Of a stretch of DNA of 64,000 nt, positions 1 through 9,950 are shown piece by piece. Source of the stretch: Chryseobacterium gambrini (GTDB lineage: Bacteria > Bacteroidota > Bacteroidia > Flavobacteriales > Weeksellaceae); the NCBI RefSeq assembly GCF_900156825.1, contig NZ_FTOV01000010.1, positions 1 through 64,000 on the forward strand. Reading direction: 5' to 3'. A program made the position numbers and the translations under genes. Below the pieces are notes generated by a model. It was not told the origin of the DNA, ran no database searches, and worked only from the letters and a program-made list of their open reading frames with translations. The number at the start of each line of letters is the position of its first letter. The stretch's first letter is position 1.

Positions 1-266
1 ATTCGAGCGTCTGTCTTTATCCTGCTGCTTTTGCTCTTCTGGTTAATATTTTTAACTAAGTTATCAATCTGTTTTGTTTAATGCAAACTTACCATAGCAG
101 CGGTTACCCCACAGCAGAAATGGGAAAGGGGAGGGATTGAAATTGGCGGGCGCAGGAGCGAGGAGTATGAGCGGATAGCACGAAAAAGCTCCTGAAAAAG
201 AAGTAGAGTTCTAAAAACAAAAAAGTCCCATAAATTATGAGACTTTTGTATGGTATGTTTCAGATT
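1..266. other. Left-edge region with no supportable gene
   Basis: No gene can be supported here. Frame 1 on the plus strand is open from the edge to a stop at about 79-81 and encodes a strongly hydrophobic tail (SVFILLLLLFWLIFL), which could be the end of a membrane protein cut by the window or chance. Positions 150-215 are GC-richer than their surroundings and resemble the structured repeat fragments elsewhere in this window. Confidence 0.3.
221..247 (-). terminator. Terminator of the porU-porV unit
   Basis: An inverted repeat with AAAAGTC and GACTTTT arms lies just past the porV stop. On the minus strand it is followed by a T-rich run, as expected for a factor-independent terminator. Confidence 0.65.
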
Positions 267-1430
267 TTAATTATCTACGTTTGAGGTTTCATCACCGATG
301 TTCCATGTAAGTCCGAAACGAAGGGTGTTATCCAAAGCGGTATTAATTTTAGACATATTGATCAGGTAAGAAACGTCCAGACCGAAAGAACGGTATTTTA
401 ATCCGATACCCGCAGTTGCAAACTGTCTTGCTCCCTGTTCTTCACTTTCATGGAAATATCCTGTTCTTACAGAGAATGCATTGTCATAAGAATATTCTAA
501 TGCACCACTATACATGATGGAATTTTTGTTTTTGAAAGATTTTCCGATTCCCGCCATTACACCTACGTTTGGAACCTGATAGATCGGCTGTCTCGTGTTC
601 GGATCTATTCCTGCATATTCCGAACCTGGAACTAAGATTTTTGATCCTTCCACGCTGATTCCCACTCTGTTCATATCATCAAGATACATATCGTAGCCAA
701 GTCCCAGTCTTGCCATAGTAGGAAGATAAGATCTTGAATCTTCGTTTCCTGTATAATCCAGCTTCGGACCTAAGTTCTGAACAGCAAAACCTGCATTGAT
801 TTTTCCGTCCATTCCTCCTAAACTCGAGAATCTTGGAGATGTATAGTATCCTGAAACATCTACTGCAAAAGAGTTTGCCGGTTTAAGCGTTGTATCTGTG
901 TTGAATCCTCCGGCTAAGTCTGAACGGATGTATCTTCCGGTAACCGCCATTGAATATGAATCGGATAGTTTAAGACCATAAGCTACGTCGATGGAAAATT
1001 CGTTTGGTTTTGAGGTTCCCATTGAAGTTACTTCGTTTCCTACTAACTGAGTAAGGTCTACTTCTCCCATATTGAAGTAATAAATACTTGCAGAAATGGT
1101 AGATCTTTCTTCCTGCCCTAAGAATTTGTGGAAGGCTCCGTATAATAAAAACACATCATTGGTAAGTTTTCCCATGTAAGGCGTGTAGTTTAGCCCGACG
1201 GAAGAACTCGATCTGCTGAAAGGATATTTCGCTGCATTCCAGAATTGTGAAAAAGCATCCGGAGAGGTTACCACACCCTGATCTCCCATACCTCCAGCTC
1301 TTGCATCTGGTGCGATTCTTAAGAAAGGAGCTCCGGTTAATACAGGTCTTACTAGACTTAAATCTTGAGAATAGCCTAAAAAACCAGCACTTAACCCAAT
1401 TCCTAAAAGCAGTTTAGTAGTTAAATTCAT
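267..1430 (-). CDS. porV: Type IX secretion outer-membrane protein PorV (LptO)
   Basis: PorV is a 14-strand outer-membrane beta-barrel that collects cargo from the type IX secretion translocon and carries it to the PorU sortase complex. The 387-residue product has a signal peptide ending near GYSQ. The N-terminal plug region has the family signature: LTGAPFLRIAPDARAGGMGD, then a SQFWNAAKYPF stretch. Alternating hydrophobic strands fill the rest, and the protein ends in a barrel-like aromatic segment (RFGLTWNIG). It lies 60 bp downstream of porU on the same strand, so the two probably form one transcript ending at the 221-247 hairpin. The porU-porV pairing is usual in Flavobacteriia. Length and motifs are ordinary. 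Confidence 0.95.
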   Translation of the reverse strand: MNLTTKLLLGIGLSAGFLGYSQDLSLVRPVLTGAPFLRIAPDARAGGMGDQGVVTSPDAFSQFWNAAKYPFSRSSSSVGLNYTPYMGKLTNDVFLLYGAFHKFLGQEERSTISASIYYFNMGEVDLTQLVGNEVTSMGTSKPNEFSIDVAYGLKLSDSYSMAVTGRYIRSDLAGGFNTDTTLKPANSFAVDVSGYYTSPRFSSLGGMDGKINAGFAVQNLGPKLDYTGNEDSRSYLPTMARLGLGYDMYLDDMNRVGISVEGSKILVPGSEYAGIDPNTRQPIYQVPNVGVMAGIGKSFKNKNSIMYSGALEYSYDNAFSVRTGYFHESEEQGARQFATAGIGLKYRSFGLDVSYLINMSKINTALDNTLRFGLTWNIGDETSNVDN

Positions 1431-1490
1431 ATGTTGTCTTTTATATATTATCAGTTTTTTGTTAATATTATTACTGTTATCGTTTTAAAT

Positions 1491-4400
1491 TTATTTCAAA
1501 AGTACCATTTTTTCTACAGCTGTAGCACTTCCTTTGCATTTTTCTTGATTTTGACTTTTTGCAAATATCTTAAAAATATACGTACCTTTTGCTACTGTTG
1601 CCCCAAAATCGTCTCTTCCGTCCCATTCTATTGCCTGACGTGGCGTTCTAAAGCCCTGTAGGAAGGGTTCTGCAACCACAGGCTGTGATAAAGTTCTTAC
1701 CAATTTTCCTGTAATTGTATAAATCTGAACGTTTACATCCAGAATATCGTCGCAATTATGCTCAAACTGAACATACGTTTTGTTCGTAAACGGATTCGGC
1801 CAGTTCAGAGGTCGGTTGATTACCAAATGCTGATCTACTTCATCCTTAACTTCAAAATTTAACGTAGCAGTTGTAGAATTATTGTTTATGTCCCAAACTT
1901 TAAATGTTAACTGATGTTGTCCCACTGCAAGATTTCTGAAAGGATACGTTACATTTCCTTTCTGATAATCTGCCAAACTCGGGCTTAAACATCCGTTTCC
2001 TTCACCTGAAGCATAAAAATCATTCAGTACAATTGTATTGATAATTTGTCCGTCCAAATATACTGTAATATCATGACCAATACCAGAACCTGTAGAATTA
2101 ATTCCTGTATCGTCTGTAACACACGCCAGTAACATCGGATTCTGGTCTGTGATACCGCCGTCTGCGAAGTTGGTATTGTTCATATACAATTTTACTTTTG
2201 GCGGTTCGTTGTCATTAATTCCGTTCGGATTGATATCTCCCACCTGAACCGGCTGGTTGTTGAATACATCAGAAGATTTATTATCTGCGTATCCTAAAAT
2301 TCTGCCTGTTCCCACTGCGTAATTGATATCTTTCGGAACATAAAATTCTACAGTGAAAACTCCGTTTACAGCGGTTCCGGAAGCTTTTACGATCGCACTT
2401 CCTTCCTCGGTGTACTGAAGAACCGGCGTTAATCCTCCGTCGTTATTCAAAGTGGTTTTGTTTAATCTTTTATCAAAAATATTAATGACCACTCTTCCGT
2501 TAAACGTTGTATTTACCGTTCCGTTCGGATTATTGATGTGTCCTTTTACTTTCACAAAATCAAGACCTCTGATCAATCCTGGAACCGGAGTTTCAATATT
2601 GTCAATGACTAGTAATCTTTTCGGTCTGGTCAGTTTCATCGCAGGATCTCCTAGTAAATTAACCTTTAAATGTTCTGAAGAAGCTCCTCTCTGTTTTTTT
2701 GCATTCAAATGGGCATATCCTAAAGTATCGAAATCATCGTTGGTAAGTTTAAAGATATTTTGCGTGAAAAGGTTGGTGAAATCTACCCCATAACCTACGT
2801 CGATTGCACGGCTTGAAGTAATCATTGTTGCAGGACCTCCCTGCTTAAGCTTCATAAACTGTTCTCCTGCGGAAGAAACGTCAGGATCATCCCAAAGTGT
2901 GAACTCGCAGGTAATTGTCGATACAAACGGAAATCTGCTATACACATTAGAGAAATTATTCGCATTCTGAATTTCAGATAATGTTAAAACTCTTTCCTGC
3001 GCCCATCCGTTGATTCCTCCGTGTCCGAAATAGAAAAGATAAAGGCTGTTTCCGATATCATTGGAGATCGCCTGGTTTACCTGAGGATATCTTTGTCCTC
3101 CCGCTGTACTTTGCGCCTGAAAAGCATCAAGGTAAAGTTTTCTTACGTTATACTCTTTTAAAGTCGTATTGTTTTGTTCAAAAACCGTTGCCAGAGAATT
3201 GTTCATTACGGTATGAAAAGGGGGACCTCCGTCATTATCATCATCCACAACAAAATCCAGCTTCATTTTCCATTCCCCGAAAGGTGTAGACTGACCGGAT
3301 AAACTGTTATAATAAGCTAGAGTCTTATCAATCATATTGGAAGCTTCCGTCGCATTGGCAGCCGGAATTCTGCCCACAGGAAGATCCGGAAGATTAAAAT
3401 CGATGTAGCTTACAGTCTGTGGTTTCGTCATCACAATATAATCATCAGTAACGAATGATCTTATCACATCCTGAGAAATTTCACTCTGATAGCTGGATAC
3501 AACATTCGTATTATTCTGAACCCTGTTTTTGTAATCAAATGAGGTATCTCCCAAAATAAATACATATTTCAATGTTCCAAGTGGAGTATTCAGCTTCGTT
3601 ACAAAATCTCTGATCGCCGTAAGATCTCTACTGCCGCTTCCGAATTCATTATAGATTTTTTCCGTATCTACCACCTGTACATTATAATTGTTTTTGGTCT
3701 GGTGATAGTTGGCAATTCTTTGTGCCTGTCCCAACATTTCAGGAGTCGTGATAATTAAATAATCTACATTCTGTAACGCTGAAATGTTCTGATTGTTGAT
3801 TCTTCCAACAAATGAAGGACTGAATGCCGCATCCGCTCTGAAAGCTACAAATTCATTATTGAAGTTCAGATTAGATGCTGTGTAGGCAAAATTAAATGAT
3901 GCACTTCCTGCGGCTTTATTTACTCTTCTGTTGGCATTGGTAATATCTGTAACGTCCCAGATCTGCTCTGCCGCAGAAGCGTTGGAAAGACTGAAACCAT
4001 AAGTGGTATTGCTTCCGGTAACCAGAGAAAAATCACGGAAACTCATCTGAGTACCGTTGAAGCTTAAATTATCTTTATACTGTACCTCAAAATAATCCGG
4101 GTAGAAAGTTCCGTTCGGATTCAGGGTAATATCAGGTTTCATGTTAATGGTAATCTGAGTTCCGCTTAAACCGGATACAACACCCGAATAATTCATAGGA
4201 TAAAATTCATACGTTGAACTCAGATCCGGAGTAGGAACCGTAAAAGGAATCGGATTTTGATTATTGATATTATAAAGCAATTTGTTTTTTTGAGACTTAT
4301 AGCCAATTACCTGTGCTTTATACCGAACCTCATCGCCTGTCTGAAGGGGAGAAGCAGTCGTAAAGGTAATCGTTTTGTCTGTTACAAAAGGAGCATCTTC

Positions 4401-5387
4401 CACCCATGTTCTTCCCACTCTCATCAGGTTTTTCTGGTCTACATTAATTACCTGATAATTATCAAATCTTGTGATAAGCGGAGTAGCAGGTAAATTAACA
4501 TCTACCGGCTGAACTCTTTTTCCGGGACCTTTATCGAAATTGATGAAGTAATACGAATAATCTTCATAAATATTTTTCAGGTTTTCACTCGGATATGTTC
4601 TGGATTCTGTTCTTTTAATTCCGTTTCCGTTCGAGTTATTATATAAATTGTATCCGTTCGGACCCTGTGCATAGAACAAAGCATAGTCATTATCATTCCA
4701 TACACCGTCGTCTTCTCCCACTACCTGAATAGCATTTTCCTGAAGCGCACTGTATCTTGCGTCCTGATTGTTTTCCGGAAGCATGATTCCGCCGTTTCCG
4801 TAAATTCTGAAGTTTTTAGGATTTACAGAAGAAGGATTGATGCCGTTATCCTGCAAAAACTGTCTGGTTATTTTAAATATTCCGGATTTATCAACTCTTA
4901 TTTTGTAAAAAGTTCCTGATGATAAAGGATTGTTTGTAGTCCCCAGTTTTAAAGTATTTCCAAAACTGTTGGAAACATTAGTTTCTGATAGTTCAAAAGA
5001 CGATAGCCTCTGGATCTGTCCCTTTACATTTTTGAAAAGAGATACATTTGCGCTTGCATATCTTGCTCCGTCGGCATTATAATAAACCACATCTTTGATC
5101 TCCTGATCCGTAATAAGATCCTTACTTAATGAAAATAATTCCTTTGCAGAAACATTTTCCCAGACAGGATTAGAAACTTTTAACTGGTTTTCGCCAACTT
5201 GTTGTTTAGTTGTTATAAAAATGTTATTTTGGCTGAATGAAAATCCCTGATTTTTAAAATTTGGGAGATTGAGTTTTGTCTCACCAAAGTCTCGAATTTT
5301 AGCACCATCCCATTCGATAGTGATTCTTTGAGCCCAAAGTGTTGATACAAAGCTTAATAAAAATAAAAGAGAAATTTTTTGTTTCAT
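1491..5387 (-). CDS. porU: Type IX secretion sortase PorU
   Basis: PorU is the cell-surface cysteine sortase that removes the C-terminal signal of type IX cargo and attaches the protein to anionic lipopolysaccharide. The 1298-residue product starts with a signal peptide (cleavage near LWAQ). It has a long N-terminal beta region and a gingipain-like C25 peptidase domain at about residues 540-900. The likely catalytic pair is His789 in YFGHGG and Cys827 in STITCEFTLWDDP. The C-terminal part is Ig-like and ends in a gliding/type IX sorting-type domain (PNPFTNKTYVQFEHN, then GKLVRTL and GTYIFKIFAK). The gene is divergent from gldJ, an arrangement common in this class, and is followed directly by porV. 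Length matches the family. Confidence 0.95.
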   Translation of the reverse strand: MKQKISLLFLLSFVSTLWAQRITIEWDGAKIRDFGETKLNLPNFKNQGFSFSQNNIFITTKQQVGENQLKVSNPVWENVSAKELFSLSKDLITDQEIKDVVYYNADGARYASANVSLFKNVKGQIQRLSSFELSETNVSNSFGNTLKLGTTNNPLSSGTFYKIRVDKSGIFKITRQFLQDNGINPSSVNPKNFRIYGNGGIMLPENNQDARYSALQENAIQVVGEDDGVWNDNDYALFYAQGPNGYNLYNNSNGNGIKRTESRTYPSENLKNIYEDYSYYFINFDKGPGKRVQPVDVNLPATPLITRFDNYQVINVDQKNLMRVGRTWVEDAPFVTDKTITFTTASPLQTGDEVRYKAQVIGYKSQKNKLLYNINNQNPIPFTVPTPDLSSTYEFYPMNYSGVVSGLSGTQITINMKPDITLNPNGTFYPDYFEVQYKDNLSFNGTQMSFRDFSLVTGSNTTYGFSLSNASAAEQIWDVTDITNANRRVNKAAGSASFNFAYTASNLNFNNEFVAFRADAAFSPSFVGRINNQNISALQNVDYLIITTPEMLGQAQRIANYHQTKNNYNVQVVDTEKIYNEFGSGSRDLTAIRDFVTKLNTPLGTLKYVFILGDTSFDYKNRVQNNTNVVSSYQSEISQDVIRSFVTDDYIVMTKPQTVSYIDFNLPDLPVGRIPAANATEASNMIDKTLAYYNSLSGQSTPFGEWKMKLDFVVDDDNDGGPPFHTVMNNSLATVFEQNNTTLKEYNVRKLYLDAFQAQSTAGGQRYPQVNQAISNDIGNSLYLFYFGHGGINGWAQERVLTLSEIQNANNFSNVYSRFPFVSTITCEFTLWDDPDVSSAGEQFMKLKQGGPATMITSSRAIDVGYGVDFTNLFTQNIFKLTNDDFDTLGYAHLNAKKQRGASSEHLKVNLLGDPAMKLTRPKRLLVIDNIETPVPGLIRGLDFVKVKGHINNPNGTVNTTFNGRVVINIFDKRLNKTTLNNDGGLTPVLQYTEEGSAIVKASGTAVNGVFTVEFYVPKDINYAVGTGRILGYADNKSSDVFNNQPVQVGDINPNGINDNEPPKVKLYMNNTNFADGGITDQNPMLLACVTDDTGINSTGSGIGHDITVYLDGQIINTIVLNDFYASGEGNGCLSPSLADYQKGNVTYPFRNLAVGQHQLTFKVWDINNNSTTATLNFEVKDEVDQHLVINRPLNWPNPFTNKTYVQFEHNCDDILDVNVQIYTITGKLVRTLSQPVVAEPFLQGFRTPRQAIEWDGRDDFGATVAKGTYIFKIFAKSQNQEKCKGSATAVEKMVLLK

Positions 5388-5551
5388 GTTTACTATTGAA
5401 ATTTCTGAATTACAAAATAAATGAAAATTTTATAATTAAATTGTGATACAATAAAATTAATTTGTTAACGTTTTTCAAAAAAATCAACTCTTTACTTGAT
5501 TTATTGAATAATTTATTTTTTCTTTGTACTTTGAAAATATTTATATCGACT

Positions 5552-7147
5552 ATGAAAAAACTAAAGTTGTTTTCATTAATAGCATTAAGTTCTACACTTG
5601 CATTAACCAGTTGCGGAGGATCTAATAATGGCGGCGGTACTAAAAAATTTGTCAGCAAAACAGGTTGGAAACCAAACGAGAAACAAGGTTGGTTTTTTGC
5701 AGGAAAGCAACAAAAACAAAAAGGTTGGCCGGGAATGGTATATGTAGAAGGTGGAACTTTTACAATGGGATTAGTGAAAGATGATGTTATGCACGATTGG
5801 AATAACTCGCCTCGCAGAATGCAGGTAAGTTCATTCTTCATCGGGGAAACTGAAATTACTAACTACGAATACCGCGAATACCTTACATGGTTGAAGTATG
5901 TATTCCCACCAAGCGATCCAAGCTTTAAGGAAATCTACAACGGTGCGTTGCCGGATACCTTATTGTGGGACAACAAATTATCTAGAAATGACTACAACGA
6001 GACGTATTTCCGTGCTCCTGAATTCGATTACTATCCTGTAGTAGGAGTATCGTGGACTCAGGCAAACAGATACTGCGAATGGTTGTCAGACAGAGCGAAC
6101 GAGAAAGCTTTAATGCAAGCTGGTATCATTGCAAAAGATTTGTACATTAACGAATCTAATAACCAGGGTGGAACCGCATTCAACATGGATAAATTCAAAT
6201 CGAATGATCCTGAAATGCAAGGTTACATCAATGAAAAAAGAATGCAGCAGAAAACAGGTCTGAAAACGACTAACCAAAGATTATTGGCTGCAAACAGAGC
6301 TCCGAACGCTGCAATGGTAACAAAATTCAGACTTCCTACAGAAGTTGAGTGGGAATACGCAGCTTTAGGTATGGCTAAAAACAGAGAGTACAATCAGTAT
6401 ATGGGCAAAAAGCCTGAAATTGAAAAACTGAGAGGTACTAAAGGAAGAGAAAAAGGAATGTTCCTTGAAAACTTCAAAATGGGAACAGGAGATTACTCTG
6501 GTATCGCAGGTTGGAAAAATGACGGTTCTGCAAGAACTTCAGATGTAAGACAATTCCCTTCTAACGATTTAGGAATCTACGGAATGTACGGAAACGTTGC
6601 AGAATGGACTGCGGATGTTTACAGACCTATCATCGATGAAGATTTCAGTGACTTCAACTATTACAGAGGAAGCATGCCGCAGGCTATCGTAAGAAACGGT
6701 GACGGAACTTACAAAATGGTAGACGAAAGCAGCATTAAATACGATACTTTAGCTGACGGAAGATTGGTATACAGAAACCTACCGGGTCAGTATGAAAGAC
6801 AAACAATTGCTGATTACAGAAACTACAGAGATGGTGACAGAATGTCTTCTTTAGACTACAGAACTGCATCAGATTCTGCTACCTCATACGACATGTACAA
6901 TTCTCCGAAATCGAGATTTATTGTAGATGCTCAGGGTAGAGTAGTACTGCAAAAAGACAGAAAAGAAAGAACTTCTGCTATTACTAACGATGTAAGAGTG
7001 GTAAAAGGAGGTTCTTGGCAGGATACAGCATACTGGTTGGATCCGGGACAAAGAAGATACAAGTCTCAGGATAAAGCTTACGGATGGATTGGATTCCGTG
7101 TAGCTCAGGATGCGAGAGCCAACGAAAAAGGTAGAACAAGAAGATAA
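5552..7147 (+). CDS. gldJ: Gliding motility lipoprotein GldJ
   Basis: GldJ is an outer-membrane-associated lipoprotein needed for gliding and for stability of the type IX motor partner GldK. I start the gene at the ATG at 5552, which gives a 531-residue protein with a lipoprotein signal (LALTSC lipobox). Starting 90 bp further upstream would put an irrelevant segment before the signal. Residues from about 50 to the end form a formylglycine-generating-enzyme-like fold: GMVYVEGGTFTMG near the start, VGVSWTQANRYCEWLS and FRLPTEVEWEYAALG in the middle, GWIGFRVAQD at the end. This is the GldJ/GldK family fold, which is not thought to act as an enzyme. It is divergent from porU and precedes murF, a common flavobacterial order. 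Confidence 0.95.
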   Translation: MKKLKLFSLIALSSTLALTSCGGSNNGGGTKKFVSKTGWKPNEKQGWFFAGKQQKQKGWPGMVYVEGGTFTMGLVKDDVMHDWNNSPRRMQVSSFFIGETEITNYEYREYLTWLKYVFPPSDPSFKEIYNGALPDTLLWDNKLSRNDYNETYFRAPEFDYYPVVGVSWTQANRYCEWLSDRANEKALMQAGIIAKDLYINESNNQGGTAFNMDKFKSNDPEMQGYINEKRMQQKTGLKTTNQRLLAANRAPNAAMVTKFRLPTEVEWEYAALGMAKNREYNQYMGKKPEIEKLRGTKGREKGMFLENFKMGTGDYSGIAGWKNDGSARTSDVRQFPSNDLGIYGMYGNVAEWTADVYRPIIDEDFSDFNYYRGSMPQAIVRNGDGTYKMVDESSIKYDTLADGRLVYRNLPGQYERQTIADYRNYRDGDRMSSLDYRTASDSATSYDMYNSPKSRFIVDAQGRVVLQKDRKERTSAITNDVRVVKGGSWQDTAYWLDPGQRRYKSQDKAYGWIGFRVAQDARANEKGRTRR

Positions 7148-7168
7148 TATTTATCAAAATAATTTTCA

Positions 7169-7200
7169 AAAAACCTTCCGGAATTCTGGAAGGTTTTTTT
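7169..7200 (+). terminator. Terminator after gldJ
   Basis: Perfect stem with AACCTTCC and GGAAGGTT arms followed by a run of T. The loop GAATTC is itself palindromic. Confidence 0.85.
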
Positions 7201-7207
7201 ATTTTTG
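7200..7207 (+). promoter_or_regulatory. Possible murF -7 box overlapping the gldJ terminator
   Basis: TATTTTTG matches the Bacteroidota -7 consensus TAnnTTTG. It begins in the T-tract of the preceding terminator and lies only 4 nt before the murF ATG. It could be chance in a T-rich tract. Confidence 0.3.
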
Positions 7208-7211
7208 AACT

Positions 7212-8483
7212 ATGAATATAGAACAGTTTTATCCTTTATTTTTACAATCCGAAAAAGCTACCATCGACAGCCGAAAAGTCGGAAAGAATGATATGTTCTT
7301 TGCTTTTTCAGGAGAAAATTTCAATGCAGCAACGTTGGCTGAACAGGCAGTTGAAAATGGCGCTTTAGCCGTGATTGTTGAACAGCAGGAATTTGAAAAT
7401 AAAGAAAAAAATATTTTCTTCGTCAATTCTACACTGGAGTTTTTGCAGCAACTTGCCATTTATCACAGAAAACAATTGCAGATTCCTGTGATCGGTTTAA
7501 CCGGAAGCAACGGGAAAACCACTACAAAAGAAATCATTCATGCTGTTCTTTCCGAAAAATTTAATGTACAGTATACTTCCGGAAATCTTAATAATCACAT
7601 CGGAGTTCCTTTAACTCTTCTTTCCATTAAGCCGGAACACGAAATGGCAGTCATTGAAATGGGAGCCAATCACCAGAAGGAAATTGCTCTTTTAAGCTCC
7701 ATTTCCCAGCCGGATTTCGGATATATTACCAATTTCGGAAAGGCACATCTGGAAGGTTTCGGAGGATACGAAGGAGTAATTAAAGGAAAATCTGAGCTGT
7801 ACGATTATCTTAAAGATCATAAAAAGACGATCATTGTTAACGAAAATGATCCGATTCAGGTGGAAAAAACTGAAAATTATGTACCAAAAATTACTTTCGG
7901 AAGAGAAAATTCAGATTATCAGTTTGAATTATTTTCAGAACAAAACTTTGTAGGTCTCAAATATAAAGATCAGAAAGCAGTTTCAAAGCTTACCGGAGAA
8001 TATAATTTCACCAACCTTTGCGCGGCGGCGAGTTTAGGTCTTCACTTCGGAATTGATTTTGAGAACATTAAAAATGCCATCGAAAATTATACGCCCACCA
8101 ATATGCGTTCCCAGATTGTGAAGAAGGAAGGGAAAACATTAGTTTTGGATACCTATAATGCCAATCCGAGTTCAATGACTGCTTCTTTGCACAATTTCAT
8201 CACCTTTGAAGGTTCAAAAACGATTATTATAGGCGATATGTTGGAATTGGGAGAAGAAAGTACGGTAGAGCATCAAAATATTTTAAAAATAGCGCATGAT
8301 TTGGGTTTCAACGAAATCATTACCGTTGGAAAGCATTTTAAAGCAGTAAATAATTCTTCAAAATCTTTTGAAAACACAGCAGAGTTAGTAGAATATCTCG
8401 GTTTAAACAAAATAAAATCTGAAAACATCTTATTAAAAGCCTCAAGAGGAATTTCACTGGAGAAAGCGATTGATTTTATTTAG
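7212..8483 (+). CDS. murF: UDP-MurNAc-tripeptide--D-Ala-D-Ala ligase MurF
   Basis: MurF adds D-Ala-D-Ala to the UDP-MurNAc tripeptide, the last cytoplasmic step of the peptidoglycan precursor. The 423-residue product has the short N-terminal substrate domain (DSRKVGKNDMFFAFSGENFN). The central ATPase domain has the P-loop GLTGSNGKTTTKE at about residues 95-107, then NLNNHIGVPLTLL and VIEMGANHQKEI. The C-terminal Mur ligase domain has DTYNANPSSM and IIGDMLELGEES. Length is a little short of E. coli MurF, as is usual in this phylum. It lies 64 bp after gldJ with a terminator between, so it is probably transcribed separately. Confidence 0.95.
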   Translation: MNIEQFYPLFLQSEKATIDSRKVGKNDMFFAFSGENFNAATLAEQAVENGALAVIVEQQEFENKEKNIFFVNSTLEFLQQLAIYHRKQLQIPVIGLTGSNGKTTTKEIIHAVLSEKFNVQYTSGNLNNHIGVPLTLLSIKPEHEMAVIEMGANHQKEIALLSSISQPDFGYITNFGKAHLEGFGGYEGVIKGKSELYDYLKDHKKTIIVNENDPIQVEKTENYVPKITFGRENSDYQFELFSEQNFVGLKYKDQKAVSKLTGEYNFTNLCAAASLGLHFGIDFENIKNAIENYTPTNMRSQIVKKEGKTLVLDTYNANPSSMTASLHNFITFEGSKTIIIGDMLELGEESTVEHQNILKIAHDLGFNEIITVGKHFKAVNNSSKSFENTAELVEYLGLNKIKSENILLKASRGISLEKAIDFI

Positions 8484-8738
8484 TATTTACTCCCTATAAT
8501 ATCATTTTAAAAATATTTAGTACGAATTATTTCTACCTTAATTTAATCTGGTACAGGAGAAATTTTAATTCACGTTTATTTATCATTTTTAACTTATTTC
8601 TTTTATAAATGGTATCTTCGGCTGGCTGAATCTGATAGCAATATTAACAAAGTTTAATCTAACGATCATTCTGAGCCAGCCGAAGAATAGAAATAGCTTA
8701 TCTATCTATAATACGATCGATATTCACTGAAAAACCTG
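8484..8738. repeat. REP-like inverted repeat between murF and the fibre-like gene
   Basis: A perfect 13-bp inverted repeat, TCTTCGGCTGGCT at 8615-8627 and its complement at 8684-8696, encloses 56 nt. The right arm sits in the phrase CATTCTGAGCCAGCCGAAGA, which resembles a dispersed CATTCTGAGC...GAAGAATC type of intergenic repeat known from many bacteria. No ORF is present. The neighbouring genes converge here. Confidence 0.55.
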
Positions 8739-9950
8739 CTAATTGAGTTTTTCTATGTTTAGAGCTGTGCAACTGGGTATCGTTTGCATATTCGTTGCAT
8801 CAACTCTCTGCATTCTGATTCTCAAAGCGCTTCCTGCAGCTAATTGTATAATAAAGTTTCTGCCGGAACAATTATTAGATCCATTGTAAGCATGAATAAT
8901 GATATTTGAATTGACGATTTCTGTTCCGCCATTTTCCAGCCAAAATCTGCTGGAGAATTCATTACTTCCTGCGGGTATAGTAGTTCCTACAGAATAATTA
9001 ACCCGATAAACACCTGCTTCCGATACCGTAACTGTATTAGAAGCTAACGTAAATATCCCGCCAATATTTGTTCTCCCGGTTCCTAAAGATAAAGTTGAAG
9101 TAACATTGGTAATAGTTTGTGAAGCGGCTGTATCATAAGCATCAAAAACCTTTAGTTCTTTGTAAGCTCCGCCATCGGCTCCTACAGAAATTACATTATT
9201 GGAATTTGCACTCACCACATTTGCCGTAGCGGTAGTTGCATCTTCTTTTATATAAGTGATGACACCCGTTGTCGCATTTTGATTAAGATTTGTTATCGTT
9301 TCTTTTATATCTGTAACCACATTGTTCTCATTGGTATAAGTTGCGATCGTTTTTCCGGCAGTTTGTGTATTCGTGATGGTAGTTATGTTTTGTAACGAAC
9401 TTAAATTTTGTGTTGTAGTAACTCCATTTACATTTGATGTTAAGACAGAACCTGATAAACTTAATGTATTTGAATTAACAACAGGAGCGGTTGAAATTAC
9501 TCCGTTTACATTTGAGGTAACAGTATTTCCGCTGGTGGAAATGCTATTGGTGGTACTTGCAGGAGCAATGGCTTGAGGAATCCAGGTTGTACCATTCCAT
9601 GTTAATACTTGTCCGATGGTTGCTCCCTGCTGGGAAATTCTCAATTCGTTTCCGGTACTTCCGTTACCGGATAAAGTGTTATTTGTTAGTATTTTAGCAT
9701 TTCCTGCAGAAGCCTGTGCAACAACAGCATTTGCCGATACATATTTTACTACACCATCTGTATCAAAAACCATAATGGAATCTTTTGCAGATTGAGAGGA
9801 ACCAGTCTGGGTGATTTTTCTAACGCGTAACGTACCATTAATATCTAAAGTGTGTGTGGGTGAAGGTGTATTTATACCCATATTTCCACTCTGAGCATTA
9901 AAAAATAATACTGTAAACAATAGTACAACAAAGGAATACGTTTTTTTCAT
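8739..9950 (-). CDS. Secreted fibre-like protein with C1q/TNF-like C-terminus
   Basis: Function is not known. I start at the ATG at 9950, giving 403 residues with a clean signal peptide (MKKTYSF to FFNAQ); 8 more residues are possible upstream. After the signal comes the motif GNMGINTPSPTHTLDINGTL, seen in many Bacteroidota secreted fibre-like proteins. A low-complexity Ser/Thr/Asn region of short repeated phrases (SGSVLTSNVNGV and SGNTVTSNVNGV) follows. The last ~130 residues (AYDTAASQTI, VSEAGVYRVNYSVGTTIPAG, RMQRVDATNMQ) look like a C1q/TNF-type trimeric head. No type IX sorting domain is visible. A related N-terminal motif occurs in the gene at 33724. Confidence 0.7.
   Translation of the reverse strand: MKKTYSFVVLLFTVLFFNAQSGNMGINTPSPTHTLDINGTLRVRKITQTGSSQSAKDSIMVFDTDGVVKYVSANAVVAQASAGNAKILTNNTLSGNGSTGNELRISQQGATIGQVLTWNGTTWIPQAIAPASTTNSISTSGNTVTSNVNGVISTAPVVNSNTLSLSGSVLTSNVNGVTTTQNLSSLQNITTITNTQTAGKTIATYTNENNVVTDIKETITNLNQNATTGVITYIKEDATTATANVVSANSNNVISVGADGGAYKELKVFDAYDTAASQTITNVTSTLSLGTGRTNIGGIFTLASNTVTVSEAGVYRVNYSVGTTIPAGSNEFSSRFWLENGGTEIVNSNIIIHAYNGSNNCSGRNFIIQLAAGSALRIRMQRVDATNMQTIPSCTALNIEKLN

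Noticed and set aside
1..81. End of a membrane protein cut by the left edge
   Set aside because: Only 26 hydrophobic codons are visible and no family can be recognised; noted in the region entry but not called as a gene.
1431..1661. Plus-strand 76-codon ORF between porV and porU
   Set aside because: Overlaps the conserved PorU C-terminus antisense; hydrophobic nonsense composition.
5410..5841. Minus-strand 143-codon ORF over the gldJ start
   Set aside because: It lies antisense to the conserved GldJ N-terminus and has no recognisable features.
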